64,000 bases of DNA from JAWMQL01 sp033283165. GTDB lineage: Bacteria > Pseudomonadota > Gammaproteobacteria > Pseudomonadales > Halieaceae. The translations under genes and the position numbers were made by a program. The notes under the pieces were generated by a model. The model was given only the letters and a program-made list of their open reading frames with translations. It had not been told where the DNA came from and did not search any database. Shown here one piece after another: positions 17,352 to 26,342 of this stretch (positions are counted from its first letter, which is position 1; every line of letters begins with the position of its first letter). The stretch spans positions 434,001 to 498,000 of the forward strand of contig JAWMQL010000004.1 in assembly GCA_033283165.1 (NCBI GenBank), in the 5' to 3' direction.

Positions 17352-18758
17352 ATGAGCGAACAGCTTAGCGCAGAAGCGACGCAAGCCCGGCCGGGAGAAG
17401 CACGCTGTCCCGGAGAGCCCTCGACCCAGGAAATTATCGCCCGGGACCGGGTGCCGGCTCCTGACTGGGTACGATCAGAATCCTATGAGTTTCTCGGGGA
17501 CGAGGATATATCGAAGGATCGTTACATCACCCCTGACTTCGCCGCCCTGGAGTACGAGAAACTCTGGACCTGCACCTGGCAGTTTGCCTGCCGTGAGGAG
17601 CATATTCCGGAGGAGGGTGACTATTACGTCTACGACCTCGGCTACCATTCCTTTATCGTGACCCGGGTTGCCGGTGGCGCGATAAAGGCTTACTACAATG
17701 CCTGCCTGCACCGGGGGACCAAGCTCAAGCCGTCGGGGACCGAGGGCTATACCACCGAATTCAAGTGCCCCTTCCACGGCTGGAGCTGGCACCTGGATGG
17801 CAGCCTGAAACAGTCCGTCTGCGACTGGGATTTCCCCCACGTCAAGGCGTCGGAGTTCTCCCTGCCGCAGGTGCGTGTCGAGACCGCAGGGGGGTGCGTG
17901 TTTATCAATATGGACCAGGATGCTCCCTCCCTGGACGAGTACCTGGGACCCGAGTTCCTGGAGCATCTCCACGCCTGGGGTCTCGAGGATCGCTATGTCT
18001 ACTGCCATGTAGCCAAGGTCATTCCCGCCAACTGGAAACTGACTATGGAGGCCTTCATGGAGGCCTACCACGTGATCGAGACCCACCCGCAGGTGGCGGT
18101 CTCCAACGCGGACGCCAACTCCCAGTACGACACCTACGGCGAACATGTGAACCGCTTCATATCCTCCCTCGGGGTGCTGAGCCCGCACCTGAAAGGGCAG
18201 TACACGGAGCAGGACATCCTGGACCAGTTCACCCTGGGCGACGCGTCCGTGCTCGGCGAGGTGGACCGAACCCTGAAGGAAGGGGAATCAGCCCGGCAGC
18301 GCATGGCGGACACCCTGCGCCAGATGTTCGAGCAGGGCACCAATACCGACCTGAGCAAGGTATCTGATGCAGAGTTGCTCGATTGTTTCTCCTATACGGT
18401 CTTCCCCAACACCTTCCTGTTCGCCGGTATCTCGCTGCCGATGATCTACCGTTTTCGCCCGGTCCGTGGCGATCACCGCAAGTGCCTGTACGAGGTGCTT
18501 TTCCTGCGACCGGTGCCGGTGGATGGCGCTCGGCCGGAGCCGGCGGAAGTTATCAGACTGGACGAGGGGCAGTCCTTCACCGAGGCGGAAGGCATGGACC
18601 CGGGCTTCGGCGTCATCCTCGACCAGGACACGGAAAACCTGCTGCTGCAGCAGGAGGGCCTGGAGGCCAGCGCCAAGCCCGGCATCACCCTGGGCAACTA
18701 CCAGGAAATCCGAGTGCGCCACTTCGAGCAGGCGGTTGATCGCTATGTCAGTTCCTGA
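17352..18758 (+). CDS. Rieske non-haem iron oxygenase, large (alpha) subunit
   Basis: A 468-residue ring-hydroxylating oxygenase. The Rieske ligands are in CLHRG (about 118-122) and CPFHGW (about 139-144), i.e. Cys-x-His and Cys-x2-His. The catalytic iron ligands include the two histidines of AYHVIETHP (about 238-246). It is of the phenylpropionate-dioxygenase/RHO alpha type and no small beta subunit gene is nearby, so it may act as a monooxygenase or demethylase. The ATG follows AAGGAGAATAGCA; an upstream in-frame extension lacks a ribosome site. A Rieske ferredoxin follows, then acyl-CoA dehydrogenases. It is the first gene of a ten-gene plus-strand operon. Confidence 0.93.
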   Translation: MSEQLSAEATQARPGEARCPGEPSTQEIIARDRVPAPDWVRSESYEFLGDEDISKDRYITPDFAALEYEKLWTCTWQFACREEHIPEEGDYYVYDLGYHSFIVTRVAGGAIKAYYNACLHRGTKLKPSGTEGYTTEFKCPFHGWSWHLDGSLKQSVCDWDFPHVKASEFSLPQVRVETAGGCVFINMDQDAPSLDEYLGPEFLEHLHAWGLEDRYVYCHVAKVIPANWKLTMEAFMEAYHVIETHPQVAVSNADANSQYDTYGEHVNRFISSLGVLSPHLKGQYTEQDILDQFTLGDASVLGEVDRTLKEGESARQRMADTLRQMFEQGTNTDLSKVSDAELLDCFSYTVFPNTFLFAGISLPMIYRFRPVRGDHRKCLYEVLFLRPVPVDGARPEPAEVIRLDEGQSFTEAEGMDPGFGVILDQDTENLLLQQEGLEASAKPGITLGNYQEIRVRHFEQAVDRYVSS

Positions 18759-18783
18759 GTCGACAACAACGGGGTAAGTTTTT

Positions 18784-19107
18784 TTGTCATCTGAATTCAC
18801 ACGCTTCTGCCCGGCCGCCGAGGTGCCGCCGGGCGGGCGCAAGCACGCCAAGATCGACGGCACCTGGGTACTGGTCTGCAACGCCAGCGACCGCCTGTTC
18901 GCCGTATCCGGGATCTGCTCGCACCAGGAAAAACCGCTGTTCACCGGCCGCGTGCGGCACTGCAAGATCACCTGCCCGGTGCATGGCGCCCGCTTCGACC
19001 TGGAAACCGGGGAGGCGCTGGATCTGCCTGCCACCCGGCCCATTCCCGTATACCCGGTCCGGGTCGTGGACGACTGGATCGAGGTCTGCCTCGGGCAGGC
19101 GGAGTAG
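18784..19107 (+). CDS. Rieske-type [2Fe-2S] ferredoxin
   Basis: A 107-residue Rieske ferredoxin with Cys45-x-His47 (CSH) and Cys64-x2-His67 (CPVHGARFD). It probably feeds electrons to the upstream oxygenase. The only plausible start is TTG at 18784, preceded by GGGGTAAG; no ATG or GTG occurs before the first conserved residues, so this is an unusual start codon. Spacing is 25 bp from the oxygenase and 8 bp to the next gene. No reductase is encoded nearby. Confidence 0.88.
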   Translation: MSSEFTRFCPAAEVPPGGRKHAKIDGTWVLVCNASDRLFAVSGICSHQEKPLFTGRVRHCKITCPVHGARFDLETGEALDLPATRPIPVYPVRVVDDWIEVCLGQAE

Positions 19108-19115
19108 CTGGACAA

Positions 19116-20321
19116 GTGACGACAAGCGATAACTCAACCGTTGCCCTGCGTGAGGAAGTGAGGGCCTGGCTGGAGGATAATGTGCCGCGGGGCTGGCGCG
19201 AGGCGATGACCAACTCCGAGCAGGAGGCGTTCGTCGAACTCCAGCAGGACTGGTTCGGCAAGCTCTGCGCGGCGGGCTACGCCACGCCGCACTGGCCCGA
19301 GGGCTGGCCGGGGGGCGGCCGTTCGCTGGCCGAGCAGAAAGTGATCTACGAAGAGGTGGCGCGTGCGGACGCGCCGCGCCTGATCATGTATTTCGTGGCC
19401 CTGTACCACGCCGCCTGTACCCTGATGGAGTGCGGCACGCCGGAGCAACAGGACCGCTACCTGCCGGGTATCCTGGCGGGCGAAATCTGGTGCCAGGGTT
19501 TTTCCGAACCCAATGCCGGCTCCGACCTGGCTTCGGTCCGGACGCGGGCCGAACGACGCGGCGACCGCTACGTGATCAACGGCCAGAAGACCTGGTCCAC
19601 CATGGCCCAGTATGCGGACCGCTGTCTGTTGCTCGCCCGCACCGACAGGTCGGGACCACCCCAGGCGGGCCTCACCTACCTGTTACTGGACATGAAGGCG
19701 CCCGGCGTCACGGTGCGGCCCATTCACCAGATCACCGGCGACGACGAATTCGCCGAGATATTCTTTGATGATGTGGAAGTCCCGGTCTCCGAGCGCGTGG
19801 GCGAGGAGGGCGCCGGGTGGCAGGTGGCGCAGGCCACCCTGGCCTCCGAACGGGGCCTGACTTTGGTCGAGTTGAGCCAGCGCATGCGCTATTCACTGCC
19901 CCTGATCGTGGCGGAGATGCGCCGCGCAGGGCGGGAAAACGATGGGTCTCTGTATGCAGAGCTTGGACGGCTCAGCGCCCGCGTCGATGCCGCCTGCGCG
20001 CTGGCGGATCGCTACCTGCTGAAGCGCATTTCCGGCGAGGAGGCTCCCGGGGATGCCTCGGTGGTCAAGCTGTTCTACGCCCGCACCCTGCGGGAGTTTA
20101 CCCTGCTCGGGAAACGGATTGCCGGCCTCGAAGGGCAGTATTACAAGGGTTTTATGCGCGGCGCGACCCAGGAGACCGGCAACTGGCCGGTGGATTTCAT
20201 GAATTCCTATAACTGGTCGATTGCCGGGGGCAGTGACGAGATCCAGCGCAATATCATCGCCGAACGCATGCTGGGCATGCCGCGCGAACCGCGCGACTGG
20301 CAAGTGGCGGACGGTAAGTGA
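19116..20321 (+). CDS. Acyl-CoA dehydrogenase, subunit 1
   Basis: A 401-residue acyl-CoA dehydrogenase (FadE/ACAD fold) with the QGFSEPNAGSDLASV segment near 127, the EIFFDDVEVP strand near 212 and the C-terminal GSDEIQRNIIAERMLG segment that contacts FAD. It starts at GTG 19116. Its TGA shares a base with the ATG of the following, shorter dehydrogenase. In steroid side-chain degradation such coupled pairs (for example ChsE1/ChsE2) form alpha2beta2 enzymes in which each chain supplies part of the FAD site; this pair looks like that, though the substrate is unknown. Confidence 0.9.
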   Translation: MTTSDNSTVALREEVRAWLEDNVPRGWREAMTNSEQEAFVELQQDWFGKLCAAGYATPHWPEGWPGGGRSLAEQKVIYEEVARADAPRLIMYFVALYHAACTLMECGTPEQQDRYLPGILAGEIWCQGFSEPNAGSDLASVRTRAERRGDRYVINGQKTWSTMAQYADRCLLLARTDRSGPPQAGLTYLLLDMKAPGVTVRPIHQITGDDEFAEIFFDDVEVPVSERVGEEGAGWQVAQATLASERGLTLVELSQRMRYSLPLIVAEMRRAGRENDGSLYAELGRLSARVDAACALADRYLLKRISGEEAPGDASVVKLFYARTLREFTLLGKRIAGLEGQYYKGFMRGATQETGNWPVDFMNSYNWSIAGGSDEIQRNIIAERMLGMPREPRDWQVADGK

Positions 20322-21379
20322 TGGGTAGCGAATTGCAAGCCCTGCGAGATTCGGCGCGACAGGTCGTAGCCGGTCTGGGCATGGGGGCCGATGAGCGATC
20401 GGCCTGGCAGCAGGTAGCAGAACTCGGCTGGTTGATGGTGGGGGTGCCGGAGGAACTCGGCGGCCTGGGTATGGGCCTGTCCGGTGCCTGTGCCCTGCAC
20501 CGGGAACTGGGCCGTGGCGTGGCGCCGGTGCCACTGTTGCCGGCACTGCTGTCCATGGAGGCCCTGCGCCGGTCGACCCTGCCGGATCGCGAGGAGCGGC
20601 TGGAGCAGTTGTGCGCTGGAGCGGACTACATTGCCGCGCCCCTCGGCAGGTCCGAACTGGTGCTGGAACAGGCTCCGGGTGGCAAGGCCCTGCTGAACGG
20701 TATTGTCCACGCGGTGCCTTCGGCCGACAGTGCCAGTCATGTGCTGCTGTGGACCGGGGCGGCCGACCAGATCCTGTTGTTGCCAGTGACGCAACCGGGT
20801 ATCGAACTCTGTCATCGTCAAACCTGGGATACCTCCCGGCGCCTGTTCGAACTGCGGCTGTCGCAGGTGGCGGCATCAGATGAGACGGTCATCGCCACTG
20901 GCGCTGCGGCATCGGAACTGGTGGAAAGCCTGTTGATCTGGCGCGACTTCGCCCTGGCCGCCGAGGCGGTGGGCGGTGCCGGCGCGCTGTTGGAACAGAC
21001 CGTCGAGTACCTGGAAACGCGCCGTCAGTTTGGCCGTCCGCTGGCGCTGTTCCAGGCACTGAAACACCGCTGTGCAGATCTCAAGACCCTGTTCGAGGCC
21101 GCCGATGCCCTGTTGCAGGATGGCCTGGCCCGGGCGGCGGGGGAGACAGCCGCGACCGGGTTTAGCCCGGCGGCGCGCCAGGCGGGCCTGGCCGCCAGGC
21201 AACTGGCAGGCGAGGCCTACGCCAGGGTGGCGGAAGAGGCCCTGCAATTACACGGGGGCATCGGCATGACTGCCGAGCATGACTGCCACCGGTATCTCAA
21301 ACGCGCCATGCTGGATGAGCAGCTGGGCCGGGGTGTCGATCAGTACGCGGCTGACCTGGCCGAGGGTCTGCTGGCCTAG
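20321..21379 (+). CDS. Acyl-CoA dehydrogenase, subunit 2
   Basis: A 352-residue, shorter ACAD-family protein. The N-terminal helical domain (GWLMVGVPEELGGLGMGLS near 45) and the C-terminal helices (TRRQFGRPLALFQALKHRCA-like segment near 230, LQLHGGIGMTAEHD near 307) are clear, while the middle beta domain is poorly conserved. This is typical of the partner chain of heteromeric steroid-type dehydrogenases. The ATG at 20321 overlaps the upstream TGA (TGATG), so translation is coupled; a GTG one codon earlier is possible. Confidence 0.88.
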   Translation: MGSELQALRDSARQVVAGLGMGADERSAWQQVAELGWLMVGVPEELGGLGMGLSGACALHRELGRGVAPVPLLPALLSMEALRRSTLPDREERLEQLCAGADYIAAPLGRSELVLEQAPGGKALLNGIVHAVPSADSASHVLLWTGAADQILLLPVTQPGIELCHRQTWDTSRRLFELRLSQVAASDETVIATGAAASELVESLLIWRDFALAAEAVGGAGALLEQTVEYLETRRQFGRPLALFQALKHRCADLKTLFEAADALLQDGLARAAGETAATGFSPAARQAGLAARQLAGEAYARVAEEALQLHGGIGMTAEHDCHRYLKRAMLDEQLGRGVDQYAADLAEGLLA

Positions 21380-21442
21380 CCGGCCGCGCCTGGCCGGCCA
21401 CCCCCGGGCTCGTGTGATAACAAGGAAATCAGGAGCAGGATA

Positions 21443-22633
21443 ATGTCAGTAAATGCGGAACAAAGTGAGGCGCAACTCGACCTCAGCGATCTCGATAAGT
21501 GGGTCGGCAAGCCCGTGGTCTTCGCCGAGATGTGGGACCCTTGCAGCGCCACCGATATTCGCCGTTGGGTGCAGGCCATGGACTATGCCAATCCCCTGCA
21601 CTGGGACGAGGAGTTTGCCCGTAATTCCCGCTTCGGGGGTATCGTGGCGCCACAGTCCTTCACCGTCTGCATGGATTACGGTCACGGCTGTCACCCCTCG
21701 GGAGTGGGCAATATTCCCGGCTCACACCTGATCTTTGGAGGCGAGGAATGGTGGTTTTACGGCGCCCCGATCCGTCCCGGTGACAAGCTCGTGCAGGACC
21801 GCCGGTTCGACGGCTATGACGTGGCCGATACCAAGTTCGCCGGCCCCACGGTCTTCACCCGCGGCGACACCGTGCACCGCAACCAGCACGGCATCCCGGT
21901 GGCCAGGGAACGGGCCACCGCCATCCGCTACCTCATCGAAGAGGCGCGCAAGCGCGGCATGTACGACAAGGAACAACGCACGCCGAGGCGCTGGACCCAG
22001 GAAGAACTGGATGACATCGCCCGGATCCGGATGGACTGGATCCTGTCCAACCGCGAGGGAATCTCGCCGCATTTCGAGGAAGTGCAGGTGGGAGACAAGC
22101 TGCCGCGGCGGGTCATCGGCCCGCATTCGGTGGTGACGTTCGCCCTGGAGTGCCGCGCCCACCGCCAGAACATCTGGGGTACCTGGCGTTGGAACGTACC
22201 CGAAGGCATACACGACCCGGCTACAGACGACGCCGGTTTCAGCGACAACATGCGTTATGACTACGAGGCCAGGAAGGTCGATCCGCGCATGGGCGACGGC
22301 CTCTTCCACGGTCCCTCCAGTGGCCATATCAATACCGAGAAAGCGGAGAAAGTCGGTATGGGCGGTGCCTATGGCTACGGCTCGTCCATGAACAGCTGGT
22401 TCCTCGATTACGTGGCCTACTGGGCCGGTCACCAGGGCTTTATCTGGCACTCGAAGTCGCAGTTTCGCAGCCCGGCCTTTGAAGGTGACGTGACCTACGT
22501 CGATGGGGAAGTGGTGGATAAAATCGAGTCCTCTCCCTACGGTGTGCCGGTCGTGCAGGTCAAGATCAAGCAGAGTACGCAGGAGGGTGAGGTCATATTG
22601 ACCGGCTTCGCCGAAGTTGAGCTGCCCTACTGA
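21443..22633 (+). CDS. MaoC/FAS1-like acyl-CoA hydratase (double hot-dog), copy 1
   Basis: A 396-residue double hot-dog protein of the MaoC_dehydrat_N/FAS1-like dehydratase group. The N-terminal half has RRWVQAMDYANPLHWDEEFA near 40-60, which contains the Asp and His of the R-hydratase motif, and IVAPQSF at the end of that motif. The C-terminal half starts around 200 (VGDKLPRRVIGPHSV). It probably hydrates the enoyl-CoA from the preceding acyl-CoA dehydrogenase pair. It is clearly paralogous to the protein at 57107-58273. An AGGAGCAGGATA site precedes ATG 21443. Confidence 0.9.
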   Translation: MSVNAEQSEAQLDLSDLDKWVGKPVVFAEMWDPCSATDIRRWVQAMDYANPLHWDEEFARNSRFGGIVAPQSFTVCMDYGHGCHPSGVGNIPGSHLIFGGEEWWFYGAPIRPGDKLVQDRRFDGYDVADTKFAGPTVFTRGDTVHRNQHGIPVARERATAIRYLIEEARKRGMYDKEQRTPRRWTQEELDDIARIRMDWILSNREGISPHFEEVQVGDKLPRRVIGPHSVVTFALECRAHRQNIWGTWRWNVPEGIHDPATDDAGFSDNMRYDYEARKVDPRMGDGLFHGPSSGHINTEKAEKVGMGGAYGYGSSMNSWFLDYVAYWAGHQGFIWHSKSQFRSPAFEGDVTYVDGEVVDKIESSPYGVPVVQVKIKQSTQEGEVILTGFAEVELPY

Positions 22634-22662
22634 ACCTGCATCAAGCGACCGATACATTGACC

Positions 22663-24393
22663 ATGGTATCCCTGACCGAAGCGCGGGTTGATCCCGTTCT
22701 CTCCATTGCCCACGGCGTGCCCCTGGACCAGGAGCCCGGGCTGGGCGCGTTGACCATCCCCGGCTACCTGCGCGAGGTCTGCGAGCGCTGCGCCGGGCGG
22801 GAAGCCGTGGTGTTGCGCCACGCCTCGGGTGACGTGCGCTGGACCTACCAGGATCTCTGGGATCGTTCAGTGGCAGTTGCCCAGGCCCTGATTGCCTCCG
22901 GCGTGGGCAAGGACGGCCGGGTCGGCATCCTGATGACCAATCGCCCGGAGTACCTCGCGGCCCTGTTCGGCACGGCGCTCGCCGGAGGCGTCTCGGTGGC
23001 CCTGAATACCTTCTCAACGGCACCGGAACTGGAGCAGCTGATCTCCGCGTCGGCGGTGTCGGTCCTGTTGTTTGAAGACCGGGTACTGAAAAAGGATTTC
23101 GCGGCCACGCTGCTGGAACTCGATCCGGCGATAGCCGCCGCACAACCCGGGCAACTCTGCTCGGACAGGTTTCCCTTCCTGCGCCGGCTGGTGCGGCTGG
23201 ATGGCCTGGTTGCCGGCGACCAGAGCCCGGCGGGGGTTGCGGCGCCGGCCCTGGAGAGTTGGCCGGAGTTCCTGCATAGCGGGGCGAACGTCCGGGCGGC
23301 AGTTGTCGAAGACCGGGCCGCAACCGTGTCGCCCTGCGATCCCGGCGGCCTGTTTTTCTCTTCGGGCACCACCAGCCTGCCCAAGGGCATTCTTCACACC
23401 CAGCGCGCATTTGCCATCCAGTGGTGGCGCTGGCCGCGGGTATTCTGTGTGCGTGAACCGGTCCGAAGCTGGACCGGCAACGGATTTTTCTGGTCGGCCA
23501 ACGTGACCATGATTGTCGGCACAGCGTTGTCCACCGGCGGCGCGATCATCCTGCAGCCCCTGTTTGACGCCGAGTCCGCCCTGCGCCTGATCCAGGATGA
23601 ACGCGTCACCCTGATGAGCGGCCGCCCGCACCAGTGGGCGCGTTTTTGTGCCGCGCCGGGCTGGGACGAGGCAGATCTCAGTTCCCTGCGCTATGTTACC
23701 AAGGGCGAATTGATCACGGCGCACCCCACGGTCGACAGTGACTGGGAGCTGCCCAACTCCTTCGGCACCACCGAGACCATGACGATACTCTCCAGCTACG
23801 ACGCGGACACCCCGGCGGAACAATACGCCGACAGCTTCGGCGGTCCGCTGCCCGGTAACTGCCTGAAAATCGTCGACCCGCAGACCGGGGAGATCCTGCC
23901 GCTGGGCGAGCGCGGTGAACTCTGCGTCAAGGGGCCGACCCTGATGCTGGGTTACATCGGCAAGGACCGGGAGGAATGCTTCGACGAGGAAGGTTTCTAC
24001 TGCACCGGAGACGGCGGCTACCTCGATTCGGCGGGCCGGTTGTACTGGGAAGGCCGCCTGAACGACATCATCAAGACCGGCGGCGCCAATGTCTCACCGG
24101 AGGAAATCGACACCGTTATCGCCACTTATCCCGGGGTCAAGCGAACCCAGACCGTGGGCCTGCCCCACGACACCCTGGGCGAAATGGTGGTCTCCTGCAT
24201 CGTCCCGCTGGCCGGTCAAGCCCTGTCGGAGGAGGCGCTGCAGGCCTTTCTCAAGGAACGGCTGGCCAGCTACAAGATTCCCCGCACTGTACTGGTGTTC
24301 GACGAGGAGGAATTCCCGGTGACCGGCAACGAGAAGGCCAAGGCAGGCGATATCCGGCTGCGGGCCTGCAAGCGGCTGGGGATAGGTGACTGA
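22663..24393 (+). CDS. Acyl-CoA ligase (ANL superfamily AMP-forming), copy 1
   Basis: An AMP-forming ligase of 576 residues from the ATG at 22663 (a TTG two codons earlier is the only alternative; neither has a clear ribosome site, so coupling to the hydratase gene 29 bp upstream is likely). Core motifs are FFSSGTTSLPKG (about 229), NSFGTTET (about 364), YCTGDGGYLD (about 445) and GRLNDIIKTGGANVSPEEID (about 462). The C-terminal lysine region reads GNEKAKAGDIR. It should form an acyl-CoA from a carboxylic acid of the pathway. It is paralogous to the ligase at 58270-59964, which likewise neighbours a MaoC gene. Confidence 0.92.
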   Translation: MVSLTEARVDPVLSIAHGVPLDQEPGLGALTIPGYLREVCERCAGREAVVLRHASGDVRWTYQDLWDRSVAVAQALIASGVGKDGRVGILMTNRPEYLAALFGTALAGGVSVALNTFSTAPELEQLISASAVSVLLFEDRVLKKDFAATLLELDPAIAAAQPGQLCSDRFPFLRRLVRLDGLVAGDQSPAGVAAPALESWPEFLHSGANVRAAVVEDRAATVSPCDPGGLFFSSGTTSLPKGILHTQRAFAIQWWRWPRVFCVREPVRSWTGNGFFWSANVTMIVGTALSTGGAIILQPLFDAESALRLIQDERVTLMSGRPHQWARFCAAPGWDEADLSSLRYVTKGELITAHPTVDSDWELPNSFGTTETMTILSSYDADTPAEQYADSFGGPLPGNCLKIVDPQTGEILPLGERGELCVKGPTLMLGYIGKDREECFDEEGFYCTGDGGYLDSAGRLYWEGRLNDIIKTGGANVSPEEIDTVIATYPGVKRTQTVGLPHDTLGEMVVSCIVPLAGQALSEEALQAFLKERLASYKIPRTVLVFDEEEFPVTGNEKAKAGDIRLRACKRLGIGD

Positions 24394-24419
24394 ATGAGCG
24401 GTTGCGAGAGCCTCCGGTA

Positions 24420-25436
24420 ATGGCGGAGTCCCAATACGAGATACCCGACAAGCCCGTGCTGGTTACCGGCGCCAGTGGTTTCGTCGGCAGCCACACGGCG
24501 CGCCTGCTGGCGCAGCAGGGGCGCCAGGTGCGAGTGTTGCTGCGAAAAACCAGCCAGCAGGAGGCCCTGCAGGACCTGCCGCTGGAGATATTTTATGGCG
24601 ATGTGCTGGACCCCGCGTCGCTGGAGACGGCCATGCAGGGTTGCGGAACCGTGTTCTACAGCGTGGTCGACCCGCGGTTCTGGCTGACCGACCCCACCCC
24701 CATCTACCGCAACAATGTCGAGGGCCTGGTCAACGCCATGGACGTGGCGCTGGCCTGCGGCGTCGAGCGCTTTATCTTCACCAGTTCCATGGGCACCCTG
24801 GGATTCAACCCGGACGGCCCGGTGACCGAGGACATTCCCTTCAACTGGCGGGACCGGGCGTCGCCCTACATCCTGGCGCGCCTGGAAGCGGAACAGCGGC
24901 TGCTGGCGTACTGCCGCGAACGCGGTCTCCCCGGGGTGGCCCTGTGCGTGGCCAATACCTACGGCCCGCAGGACTTCCAGCCGACCCCGCACGGCCATGG
25001 CCTGTGGCAGGCCGCCAGGGGCGAAACCCGCGCCGTACTGGATGCCGCGGCGCCCATGGTGGACATTCGCGACGTGGCGCAGGCGGCGCTGCAGGCCGAA
25101 CGTTATGGCCGTGCCGGGGAGCGCTACATCATCGCCAACGAGTACATCAGCAATCGCGATTTCTACGGCATGGCGGCGGCCGAGCAGGGCAGGCCGCCGC
25201 CGCGATTTATCCCCCTGTGGTTTGCCCACACTATTGCGTGGCTGGCAGAGCGGGTGTACATGTTGACCGGGCGCAAGGACTATTTGCTAAGTACCGACGC
25301 GGTGTTTCTGTCCAACGCGTTCCGGGAAATGGATAACAGCAAGGCGCGCAACGAACTGCACTGGCAGCCCAGGCCGGTGCAGGAGACGGTCAGGGATGCC
25401 ATGGCCTGGTTTTCAGAGCGGGAGCGCCATGACTGA
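24420..25436 (+). CDS. NAD-dependent epimerase/3-beta-HSD-like extended SDR
   Basis: An extended SDR of 338 residues. TGASGFVGSH (about 16-25) binds NAD(P). The active-site serine lies in FTSSMGTLG. The position of the usual YxxxK falls in SPYILARLEAEQRL, where Lys appears to be replaced by Arg or shifted, so catalysis should be checked. The family includes 3-beta-hydroxysteroid dehydrogenase/isomerases and flavonol reductases. ATG 24420 is chosen over a TTG at 24402. The stop overlaps the thioesterase start by 8 bp. Confidence 0.85.
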   Translation: MAESQYEIPDKPVLVTGASGFVGSHTARLLAQQGRQVRVLLRKTSQQEALQDLPLEIFYGDVLDPASLETAMQGCGTVFYSVVDPRFWLTDPTPIYRNNVEGLVNAMDVALACGVERFIFTSSMGTLGFNPDGPVTEDIPFNWRDRASPYILARLEAEQRLLAYCRERGLPGVALCVANTYGPQDFQPTPHGHGLWQAARGETRAVLDAAAPMVDIRDVAQAALQAERYGRAGERYIIANEYISNRDFYGMAAAEQGRPPPRFIPLWFAHTIAWLAERVYMLTGRKDYLLSTDAVFLSNAFREMDNSKARNELHWQPRPVQETVRDAMAWFSERERHD

Positions 25437-25821
25437 GCCGCTATTTTCGATCACCATCAAGCCGCGCGCCAGCGAGACTGACCTGGTAGGCCATATCAAC
25501 AACACCTCGATCGCCGTCTGGTTCGAGGATTTGCGGGTGCGGTTCTTCGAGTACCTGCGGGACAAACACGACCTGCCCATGCTCAAAGTGACGGTGGCCT
25601 CCATCACCATCGACTACCTGGCGGAAACCTTCTTCGGTGCCGATGTGGTGGCCAATATGCGGGCGGTGGACGTCGGCAACACGTCCATGACCATGCACTG
25701 TGACATGTACCAGGGTGGTAAGCAGGTGGTCCGCGCCAGTGCGGTGCTGGTGCGCTGGGATCCCGAAACGCGACGTCCGCAGCGTATCGACGACGCCTAC
25801 CGGGCGGTATTGACCCCGTGA
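25429..25821 (+). CDS. Hot-dog acyl-CoA thioesterase (4HBT-like)
   Basis: A 130-residue single hot-dog protein. The 4HBT-type motif appears as ETDLVGHINNTSIAVWFED (about 12-30), with Asp and the GH-xN loop that acts in hydroxybenzoyl-CoA thioesterases and YbgC relatives. It probably releases CoA from a dead-end or intermediate ester. ATG 25429 is preceded by GGAGCG and lies inside the end of the upstream SDR gene. The TGA overlaps the next GTG (GTGA), so four genes here are translationally coupled. Confidence 0.87.
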   Translation: MTEPLFSITIKPRASETDLVGHINNTSIAVWFEDLRVRFFEYLRDKHDLPMLKVTVASITIDYLAETFFGADVVANMRAVDVGNTSMTMHCDMYQGGKQVVRASAVLVRWDPETRRPQRIDDAYRAVLTP

Positions 25822-26342
25822 CCGAGCGCAAGCGGCGTACCATCCGGATCTTCCGCGTCGCCGACGCGCGGGAGCCGCTGCCAGAGGAAATGCCCCGGGA
25901 GGGTATCGACGAACACGCCCGGTCGGCCCTGGCCAGTCTGGCCGAGGCGGGCTACGTGGAGGGCACGGGGGAGCGCAACCGGATGCTGTTCTCGGAGCCC
26001 GGCGACAACGGTATGAGCCTGCTGCATGTCTGGTTCAAGAGCGGTTACGTCCTGCCCTATCACAGCCACAACGTGGACTGCCTGTACTATGTGCTGGGCG
26101 GGGAGTTGCGCATCGGTTCGCACCGCCTGCAGCCGGGCGACGGTTTCTTCGTTCCCGCGGACCAGGCCTACGGTTACGAGGCGGGCCCGGAAGGCGTGGA
26201 AGTACTCGAGTTTCGTAACGCGTCCCGTTTCAACCTGGCACTGCGGGGAAACACACCCCAGCGCTGGCAGCAGATCGTCGACGTCTGCCGCGAGCGTGCA
26301 GCCGACTGGGCGGGGGAGACCGAGCCGCCGTCCGAGCGGTGA
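25818..26342 (+). CDS. Cupin-domain protein
   Basis: A 174-residue single cupin. Motif 1 is in YVLPYHSHNVDCLYYVLGGE (about 77-96), with two histidines and an acidic residue as likely metal ligands, and motif 2 in LQPGDGFFVPADQAYGYEAG. It may be a small dioxygenase, isomerase or binding protein. The start is GTG 25818 and the end overlaps the following GTG by 4 bp, tying it to the thioesterase and phosphotransferase. Nothing defines the substrate. Confidence 0.8.
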   Translation: MTERKRRTIRIFRVADAREPLPEEMPREGIDEHARSALASLAEAGYVEGTGERNRMLFSEPGDNGMSLLHVWFKSGYVLPYHSHNVDCLYYVLGGELRIGSHRLQPGDGFFVPADQAYGYEAGPEGVEVLEFRNASRFNLALRGNTPQRWQQIVDVCRERAADWAGETEPPSER

